DNA of 11,693 nt, from the NCBI GenBank assembly GCA_018970845.1, contig JAGWVO010000085.1, positions 1-11,693 of the forward strand. Direction: 5' to 3'. The DNA is from Planctomycetota bacterium. GTDB taxonomy: Bacteria > Planctomycetota > Planctomycetia > Gemmatales > Gemmataceae. Shown piece by piece: positions 1 to 5,985 of the stretch; within the stretch, counting starts at the first letter, position 1, and the number at the start of each line of letters is the position of its first letter. The notes under the pieces were generated by a model that ran no database searches, was not told where the DNA came from, and saw only the letters and a program-made list of their open reading frames with translations. The position numbers and the translations under genes were made by a program.

Positions 1-2426
1 TCGCCGATGCCACGCACACGGCGATGGCCGACGGCCGCTGGTCTGCCGCCGCGACTTGGAGGGACGGCAAGATTCCCGGTGCCGATGCCAATGTGCTGAT
101 TCCGAAGGGCCGAACCGTTGTTGTGGATGAAGTGCTGAGCGCCGCTCTGCGAACCGTGCGCGTGGACGGCAAATTGGACTTCGCCCCGGATCGCGACACG
201 GGCATGATCGCGGACACGATCGTTGTGCCGCCCGGCGGCGAACTCACCATCGGCACCGATAAAAAACCGATCGCGGCCGACAAGCGGGCACGCATCATCT
301 TCGCCGACCGCGGCCCCATCGACACCAACTGGGACCCGCACCTGCTCAGCCGCGGGCTGATCGCTCACGGCGCGTTCAGCATGTTCGGCGCCCAAGTCAC
401 GCCCCACCTGCCGCTAGCACGCGAGCCACGCAAGGGCGACACGAAACTCGCTCTCGCTCAAGCGCCGGTGAATTGGAAAAAAGGAGACCGGCTCGTCCTC
501 ACCGGCACCGTCGCGTCTGGCAAGAACGGCCGCTCGGAAGACGAGGAACTCACGATCCTCGGGATCAGCGGAACTGAGGTTACGGTGCGGGGGCTGGACT
601 TCGATCACACCGTTCCGGTCACCTCAGGTCCGTCGGCACCGGCGCTGAAGGCCTATGTTGGCAACCTGAGCCGCAACACGAGCCTGGAATCGCAGAACGC
701 CAACCCCGCTGATTTGACACGGCACGGGCATGTCATGTTCATGCACTCGCCGCAGGTCGCGATCTCCTACGCCGGCTTCTACGACCTGGGACGCTCCGAC
801 AAACGTATTCCCGCGAACGATTCCAGACTCGACGACAAGAAGAAGCTGATTGCCGGCAGTGGCACCAACCCGAGGGGCCGCTATCCGGTTCACTTCCACC
901 GCACGGGTTCCGACCTGAAGACCCCGGCGATTCCCGTGAAGGGCTGTGCTGTCGTGAACAGCCCTGGATGGGGATATGTGAACCACAGCAGCCATGTCGC
1001 GTTCGAGGACAATGTCGCGTTCAATGTCCACGGTTCCGCGTTCGTGACCGAGGCCGGCGACGAAGTCGGCAGCTTCCGCCGCAACCTCGCGGTGCGCTCC
1101 GCCGGATCGGGGCACGACACCGTCGCCCGCAACCACATCCAGGACTTCGGCCACGAGGGCAGCGGCTTCTGGCTGCAAGGCGGCGGCGTGATCGTGGAAG
1201 ACAACATCGCGGCCGGCCACCGTGACGCGGGGTTCTTCTTCTTCTCGTCCGGGCTGGTGGAGGCCGGACTCGGGCGCCGTGGGTTCCTCGTCGCCCATTT
1301 GCCCGAGAAACTGCGGGCCAACAACGTGAAGTCGCCGAAGGACAATCAGCCGCCGGAGCGCATGACGATCAACTACCTCCCCATTCTCTCGTGCAAGGGG
1401 AACGTCGCGTTCGCGTCCGGGCTGGGAATCGTCGTCCGCTTCAACTCACCACCGGCGACGCCGAGCATTCTGGAGGACTGCACCGTCTGGCGCACGAACA
1501 TCGGCGTTCGCCTCTTGTACAGCGACAACCTTCACCTGCGAAACCTGCGGCTCATCGGCGGCCACAAATCGGCCCAGGTAGGCGTTTCACAGGGCAGCGA
1601 AGCCATCGGCGGCGCGCTTTACGAAAACCTCCATGTGGAAGGTTGGGGCACGGGGCTGGCGGTCAGCGACATCGTCGCCAAGTCGCAGGTGATCGACGGC
1701 GGCTACTACGACAACGAGACCAACATCGCGCTGGCGCTGGCCTACACGCGCGACGGAAACGGCCGGGATGATGAGATCAAGGGAGCAATTCGCTTTGGCA
1801 AGAACAGCAAACGCGACATCTCGATGCGCGTGAACTACGATGGCTTCTTCACCCGTGATCCGAACATCCTATTCTTCCCGAATGTGGTTCGGATCGACAC
1901 CGAGAAATATCCGCGGCAGCAACTCTACTACCCCGAGCAAGGCGCCGACTACATTCCGCTGAAGAGTGTGGACGACGGCAAGTTCCGCCCGGCCGCGACG
2001 GGGCGCGTTCCGGCCGACCTGATCGGCAAGACCAACAAGGAATTGTGGGAGAAGTACCGGCTGGCCATTGCCGGCACGCTGGCACCGGCGGAAGCGAAGA
2101 CCGATCCGAAATTCGACGCGTTGATCGGCGGACCGGCGAAATTGCCGGCCGGCTGTTTTCTGCATAATCCGTTTTCCGCCAAGCTGGAGGGCTATCGGCC
2201 GATTTGTGCCGAAGCGGGCCAGGCGAAGAAGCCGAGCGCGGCAACCGAAGGCGTGACCCTCCAGAAGGGTTGGAACCTCGTGACTCACAAGACCGACGAT
2301 CGGGTCCGGTCGTTCCTGGTCTTTGGGGGCGCCGACCGACCCTCGGGCTACTCGGACAAGAAGCACCCCAAGGACGACAAGCCGAGCGAGAAGCCGAAAA
2401 AGGAGGGGAATCCCGCCAAGCCGTGA
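1..2426 (+). CDS. G8-domain parallel beta-helix protein, 5' end outside window
   Basis: Probably an exported glycan-binding or glycan-processing protein; the substrate is unknown. The frame is open to the left edge (first full codon at 3). The ATG at 24 has no Shine-Dalgarno sequence and lies at the edge of the domain (residues read ATHTAMADGRWS), so the true start and signal peptide are probably upstream. Numbering from that Met, residues about 5-123 match the G8 pattern: TW..G.iP, a V-rich strand, VDGKLDF, then GGELTIGT. Residues about 205-590 read as right-handed beta-helix rungs with the CEMIP-like GRYPVHFH motif (HFH at 290-292), VNHSSHV, VTEAGDE and GFWLQGG. The C-terminal tail, about 25 residues, is rich in Lys, Pro, Asp and Glu and shows no sorting motif. 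G8 domains are known from CEMIP/KIAA1199, TMEM2 and PKHD1, where CEMIP handles hyaluronan; extending that activity here is inference. It converges on the operon to its right. Confidence 0.85.
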   Translation, partial: ADATHTAMADGRWSAAATWRDGKIPGADANVLIPKGRTVVVDEVLSAALRTVRVDGKLDFAPDRDTGMIADTIVVPPGGELTIGTDKKPIAADKRARIIFADRGPIDTNWDPHLLSRGLIAHGAFSMFGAQVTPHLPLAREPRKGDTKLALAQAPVNWKKGDRLVLTGTVASGKNGRSEDEELTILGISGTEVTVRGLDFDHTVPVTSGPSAPALKAYVGNLSRNTSLESQNANPADLTRHGHVMFMHSPQVAISYAGFYDLGRSDKRIPANDSRLDDKKKLIAGSGTNPRGRYPVHFHRTGSDLKTPAIPVKGCAVVNSPGWGYVNHSSHVAFEDNVAFNVHGSAFVTEAGDEVGSFRRNLAVRSAGSGHDTVARNHIQDFGHEGSGFWLQGGGVIVEDNIAAGHRDAGFFFFSSGLVEAGLGRRGFLVAHLPEKLRANNVKSPKDNQPPERMTINYLPILSCKGNVAFASGLGIVVRFNSPPATPSILEDCTVWRTNIGVRLLYSDNLHLRNLRLIGGHKSAQVGVSQGSEAIGGALYENLHVEGWGTGLAVSDIVAKSQVIDGGYYDNETNIALALAYTRDGNGRDDEIKGAIRFGKNSKRDISMRVNYDGFFTRDPNILFFPNVVRIDTEKYPRQQLYYPEQGADYIPLKSVDDGKFRPAATGRVPADLIGKTNKELWEKYRLAIAGTLAPAEAKTDPKFDALIGGPAKLPAGCFLHNPFSAKLEGYRPICAEAGQAKKPSAATEGVTLQKGWNLVTHKTDDRVRSFLVFGGADRPSGYSDKKHPKDDKPSEKPKKEGNPAKP

Positions 2427-2447
2427 ACCGGCGGCCGCGATCATGGT

Positions 2448-2463
2448 ATCCACTTGTGTGGAT
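2448..2463. repeat. Short inverted repeat after the G8 gene
   Basis: ATCCAC (2448-2453) and GTGGAT (2458-2463) form a perfect 6-bp stem with a 4-nt loop, 21 nt after the G8 stop codon. No T tract follows, so it is at best a weak terminator and may be chance. Confidence 0.25.
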
Positions 2464-2481
2464 TGAGCCCGGAGTTCCGCG

Positions 2482-2586
2482 ATGAATCTCGCCTTACCGG
2501 TCGTTCTGGCGGCGTGTGCCTTCCTCGGTTCCGTGCGCGCCTCCGTGCCATTCCCATCTCACGCCCCCTCATTCCAAACCTTATGA
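2482..2586 (+). pseudogene. Truncated gene start: signal peptide plus 14 residues
   Basis: A 34-residue frame opens with a textbook Sec signal peptide (MNLALPVVLAACAFLGSVRA, predicted cleavage after the second ARA-like Ala) and stops 14 residues later after a Pro/Ser-rich stretch. A GGAG at 2471-2474 lies 7 nt before the ATG, so the start is credible. The signal peptide without a mature domain suggests the 5' end of an exported protein gene whose body was deleted. It begins 55 nt after the G8 stop and could once have been the next gene of that operon. A genuine tiny secreted peptide is possible but less likely. The function of the lost part cannot be told. Confidence 0.4.
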
Positions 2587-2816
2587 ACCCCGCTCCGAAA
2601 GCTTAATCTCGTTCCATTTGGCCGGGGGCAGGCCAAACCCATGCGGCTTTCGTAAACATGGTTCGGTTCCGGATGCACAAGGTTGATGACCTTGCCGTCC
2701 CGGACGATGTCGAGCGAATCTGCCCGGGCGCCCGGTGCTGTCAACAACGCAACCGCCCCAAGGAGCAACATGATTTTCGGTTTCAAGTTGATGATTCCTG
2801 TTTGGACGGAGGCCAT
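2559..2816 (-). pseudogene. Short exported-protein remnant, possibly frameshifted
   Basis: An 85-residue frame starts 37 nt downstream of the CocE-type gene on the same strand. It begins with a Sec signal peptide (hydrophobic core MLLLGAVALLTAPGARA at residues 16-32); ATG 2771 is an alternative start, and neither start has a good ribosome site. Residues 33-58 (DSLDIVRDGK and on to about VYESR) read like ordinary protein. After about residue 59 the frame turns into Arg/Pro/Gly-rich text. Near 2640 the neighbouring frame becomes protein-like (GFGLPPAKWNEIKLSERGS) and ends at a TAA, as if one base were lost. The opening IVRDGK pattern resembles the first mature residues of some secreted planctomycete carbohydrate-active proteins, but that is too short to name a family. 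It may be a degraded last gene of the operon, or a small intact secreted protein. Confidence 0.4.
2617..2637. repeat. 7-bp inverted repeat between convergent genes
   Basis: TTTGGCC (2617-2623) and GGCCAAA (2631-2637) are a perfect 7-bp inverted repeat around a 7-nt loop GGGGGCA. It lies between the + strand G8 unit and the - strand operon, where a two-way terminator would be expected. Neither side has a run of T, so its role as a terminator is only a guess. Confidence 0.3.
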
Positions 2817-2853
2817 CCTTGGTCGCGATGAGAAGTCAACGATTCCCGGCTGG

Positions 2854-4572
2854 TCACGGCCCGCTTGATTCCATGACGGGCAGGATCAGCCTCGAGGCGG
2901 ACCCTGGCTGGTGGTGAACCTTTTCCGTCGCCACCTGGGTTTTTGATCCGAAAATTCCCTCAGCCGTGTTGGGGTTGCGGTCGTGCAGGGGAAAGAGCGA
3001 CCCGCAGATGTCCACCCTGAGTTCCTCTCCCTTGTCGATCTTGGCGGCGCATGGGCCGAGGTCGACCGTGATCTCATAGGTTTCACCTGGCTTCATCAAT
3101 TCCGGCTTGAGAAGCGAATGGCGGTAGCGTCCCCTCAGGATGCCCGTGGCCAGGTTTTGCGCGAAGCCTCCCCGGCGCATCGCGACAACCTTGACAACCC
3201 AGTCGGCATCGGGAGTGTCGGTGCTGACGAACAACTTCGCCTGGATGTTGCCGGCGAAGGCCAGGGGTTCGGCCAGCGGGCCCGTTCCATAGACGAGGAC
3301 ATCGTCGCGGTCCTCGAGGGCCCCCTGGTCGACGGGTCCCCAAACGGCGGCCTTGACGGGGCGCGCCGGTGTCACGGGGCAAGCGGGAACAGGCTTCGAC
3401 GGATCAGCGACAAACGAGTCGTTGGGCTGGACCGAGCCGGGCGCCTTCCTCGAAAGCCTTCCATCGCCCTTGCGCGTGTTGGCCTTGCCTTGCGAATGCA
3501 GGAAAAAATCGGTGGCCTTGGAGGCTTCCGGCGGCCAGTTCGATGATTCATGCCAGGTGTTGTCGCCCATGGAAAAGTACATCACCGCCGGGAACGGCCT
3601 GGATTGCGCCGTGGCATCCTTCTTGAGGTGCCGATCAAAAAAGTCCTGCTGGATGGACGCGACATCCAGTGCCGCGGCGGGTCCGAAATCCATTTCGGCG
3701 ACCTTGGACTTGCCGATCGTGCCATGGTCCCACGGACCCAGCACGAGCCTTTGCTTCTCCCGTGTCCCGGGATCGCGGGCCTTGTTCCTCATCAACATGA
3801 AATTGTCAACCGATTCCCGCGAGAAGAAGTCGTAATAGCCAACCACATGAAGTGCCGGGAGCTTGAGATCGGGCAACCTCGGGGTGAGGTCGAGCCGGGT
3901 CCAGAATCCGTTCGGTTCCGGATGGGTGAGGTAAGCGTCCAGCCATGGCATGTCCCACCCGATGGCGTTGTCCACATCGCCCAGGGGCAGGCGCATGAGC
4001 GCCTCGTCCATGTCGCGGGGCTTGGCGTCCTTGGGCCGTGGGGTGTTGCCCGCGATCCAGTTCGAGATCAGCGAGAGGCGAACCGAACCGCCCAGGTAAA
4101 GGTTTCGGTGGAAACTGCTCCAGGTGGCCTGCGGCGCGATGACCGCCAGGCCCGGAGGATTCTCAATGGCCGCCTGCCACTGGACCGCGCCCACATACGA
4201 GCCGCCCACCATGCCGACGCGCCCGTCGCACCAGGGTTGGCGCGTGATCCATTCAAGGGTGTCATAACCGTCCTGCCCCTCGTTGTTGTATGGAGCCATG
4301 ACCCCTTCCGATTCCCGCGTGCCGCGGCAGTCCTGGGCCACGAACGCATAGCCTGCCTTGACCCATCGGTCGGCCGCCGCCTTCTGCTTCGTCCGGTCGT
4401 AAGGCGTGCGGATCAGGACCACCGGAGACCGCTTGAGGGCGATGTCCCGATGCACGTCGGTCGCGAGCCTGACGCCATCCCGCATGGCGACCTTCACGGT
4501 CTCGACCTCGGTCCTGCCCGAGGCCGTCGCCGACAACAACACCAGCAGCGCCGCCATCCCGCGCAGGTTCAT
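2854..4572 (-). CDS. CocE/NonD family serine hydrolase, exported
   Basis: A 572-residue alpha/beta-hydrolase of the X-Pro dipeptidyl-peptidase (S15)/CocE type, which cleaves ester or amide bonds through a Ser-Asp-His triad. All three expected residues are present: Ser125 in GGSYVG, Asp248 in VVGYYDFF, and His283 in LGPWDHG. Residues about 1-20 look like a signal peptide (MNLRGMAALLVLLSATASG), so it should act outside the cytoplasm. Residues about 25-320 form the catalytic domain and about 335-570 the C-terminal jelly-roll domain of the family. A longer frame reaches upstream to 4788, but the start at 4572 is chosen because it has a strong GGAGG 7 nt upstream, gives a signal peptide, and overlaps the stop of the DUF1501 gene as ATGA, implying coupled translation. 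It is the last complete gene of the operon. The substrate cannot be told; family members range from cocaine esterase to cephalosporin acylases. Confidence 0.9.
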   Translation of the reverse strand: MNLRGMAALLVLLSATASGRTEVETVKVAMRDGVRLATDVHRDIALKRSPVVLIRTPYDRTKQKAAADRWVKAGYAFVAQDCRGTRESEGVMAPYNNEGQDGYDTLEWITRQPWCDGRVGMVGGSYVGAVQWQAAIENPPGLAVIAPQATWSSFHRNLYLGGSVRLSLISNWIAGNTPRPKDAKPRDMDEALMRLPLGDVDNAIGWDMPWLDAYLTHPEPNGFWTRLDLTPRLPDLKLPALHVVGYYDFFSRESVDNFMLMRNKARDPGTREKQRLVLGPWDHGTIGKSKVAEMDFGPAAALDVASIQQDFFDRHLKKDATAQSRPFPAVMYFSMGDNTWHESSNWPPEASKATDFFLHSQGKANTRKGDGRLSRKAPGSVQPNDSFVADPSKPVPACPVTPARPVKAAVWGPVDQGALEDRDDVLVYGTGPLAEPLAFAGNIQAKLFVSTDTPDADWVVKVVAMRRGGFAQNLATGILRGRYRHSLLKPELMKPGETYEITVDLGPCAAKIDKGEELRVDICGSLFPLHDRNPNTAEGIFGSKTQVATEKVHHQPGSASRLILPVMESSGP

Positions 4573-5966
4573 GCCAGCACCTCCCTGACAACCGATCCAT
4601 GCACATCCGTGAGGCGGAAATCGCGTCCGAGATGACGCCAGGTGAGACTGGTGTGGTCGATGCCGAGCAGGTGGAGCATGGTGGCGTGAAGATCGTGGAT
4701 GTGGACTTTCCCGGCGACGACCGAATATCCCTGGTGGTCGGTTTCGCCATGGGTGAACCCGGCCCTGACCCCCGCCCCGGCCATCCACGCGCAGAAGCTT
4801 TCAGGCTGGTGTTCCCGGCCATGCTTGGAGATGGGCGCGGTTCCGCTCAGGTCCTGGCTCCAGGGCGTGCGGCCGAACTCGCCCGACCACAGCACGAGCG
4901 TTTCATCGAGCAATCCTCGCTGTTTCAGGTCCTTGAGCAGCCCCGCGACCGGCTGGTCGGTCTGCCGGCACAGCCGCGGGATGTTTCCGGCGATGTCTCC
5001 ATGATGGTCCCAGCCGTCCATCGTGACCTGCACGAACCTGACTCCCGACTCGCTCAGCTTCCGCGCCAGCAGGCAGGCGCGCGCGTGCTTGTCGGTTTCC
5101 TTGCCGTTCACGCCGTAAAGGTCGAGGGTGGAGCGGCTTTCCCCCGACAGGTCCACCAGGCTGGGGGTCGTGGTTTGCATGCGGAAGGCCAGTTCCATGT
5201 TCTGGATCATTCCCTCCATCTCGCGGTCGCCTTCCAGTTCCCCCACAAGCCTCCGGTTGAGCCGGGCCGTGAGGTCGATCCGCTGCTTCTGCAACGATTC
5301 GCTTTTCGAGGCGTTGCGGAGGTTTTCGATGGGCAGGGAATTCGGATCCAGCGGAACCGTCAGCGGGGTGCCCTGGTGCGCCGCTGGAAGGAAGCTGGAA
5401 TTGTAGGTGCGCACTCCGGGCGCGTGGATCGTCACGAAGCTTGGAAGGTTGCTGTTTTCCGTTCCGAGCCCGTAGCTGATCCAGGAACCCATCGAAGGGC
5501 GGACCTCGGTGAACACACCCGTGTGGAACTGGTTCGTGGCGCTGGCGTGCTGCGGGTTGTCGGCATTCATGCCGCGCAGCAGGCAGATGTCGTCGGCAAC
5601 GCCCGCGAGGTGCGGCATCAGGTCGGAAATCATCATTCCCGATTTCCCGCGCGGCCTGACGGGAGCGACCTCACCCAGCGCGAGAAACTTTTCGGTTCCC
5701 ACCTGGGTCACTTCGGGGCGCAGCGGCGAGTCGATCGGCTGGCCGTGCCTCTTGCGTATGAAATCCTTCGGGTCGAACAGGTCGTGCTGGGAAGGCCCGC
5801 CCGCCATGAACAGGAAAATCACCCTGCTGGCCTTGGCGGGAGCACCGGGCGACCTGGGCGCCAGCGGATTCATCGCCCTTGCGATGTCAGCCAGGGCCAG
5901 CGAGCCGAACCCGCACGCCGCCGAGCGCAGCGCCTGTCGGCGTGAGAAGCGATGGAATGAATGCAT
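4569..5966 (-). CDS. DUF1501 family protein with Tat-like signal
   Basis: A 465-residue DUF1501 protein (alkaline-phosphatase/sulfatase-like superfamily). The family is abundant in planctomycetes, usually beside PSD1 genes, and its biochemical role is not established. The N-terminus has a twin-arginine motif (SRRQAL, Arg9-Arg10) followed by a short hydrophobic stretch, suggesting Tat export of a folded protein. Family signatures are present in order: GGPSQHDLFDPK (56-67), a MDGWDHHGD segment (316-324), LWSGEFGRTP (359-368), HGREHQP (382-388) and GETDHQGY (407-414), then HDLHATMLHLLGIDH near the C-terminus. Asp and His residues in these motifs would be the metal-ligand candidates. Length is normal for the family. 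A GGAG 7 nt upstream supports ATG 5966. It starts 19 nt after the SUMF1-sialidase gene ends and overlaps the next gene by 4 nt, so it sits inside the operon. Confidence 0.93.
   Translation of the reverse strand: MHSFHRFSRRQALRSAACGFGSLALADIARAMNPLAPRSPGAPAKASRVIFLFMAGGPSQHDLFDPKDFIRKRHGQPIDSPLRPEVTQVGTEKFLALGEVAPVRPRGKSGMMISDLMPHLAGVADDICLLRGMNADNPQHASATNQFHTGVFTEVRPSMGSWISYGLGTENSNLPSFVTIHAPGVRTYNSSFLPAAHQGTPLTVPLDPNSLPIENLRNASKSESLQKQRIDLTARLNRRLVGELEGDREMEGMIQNMELAFRMQTTTPSLVDLSGESRSTLDLYGVNGKETDKHARACLLARKLSESGVRFVQVTMDGWDHHGDIAGNIPRLCRQTDQPVAGLLKDLKQRGLLDETLVLWSGEFGRTPWSQDLSGTAPISKHGREHQPESFCAWMAGAGVRAGFTHGETDHQGYSVVAGKVHIHDLHATMLHLLGIDHTSLTWRHLGRDFRLTDVHGSVVREVLA
4578..4585 (-). promoter_or_regulatory. 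Ribosome binding site that fixes the CocE-type start
   Basis: On the minus strand this reads GGGAGGTG, placing GGAGG 7 nt before ATG 4572. It lies inside the last codons of the DUF1501 gene, whose stop overlaps that ATG by 4 nt. It decides for the short, signal-peptide-bearing start over the longer upstream-open frame. Confidence 0.75.
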
Positions 5967-5985
5967 GGGGAATCTCCAGATGGAT

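Noticed and set aside
3550..4635. 361-residue + strand open frame opposite the CocE-type gene
   Set aside because: It is shadow text opposite a gene with an intact catalytic triad; no domain is recognisable.
4573..4788. N-terminal extension of the CocE-type gene to ATG 4788
   Set aside because: The extra 72 residues overlap the DUF1501 coding region, look unlike protein, and would bury a good signal peptide; ATG 4572 has a strong ribosome site.
4599..5945. 448-residue + strand open frame opposite the DUF1501 gene
   Set aside because: The minus-strand gene has clear family motifs throughout; the + frame has none and is Arg/His/Gly-rich shadow text.
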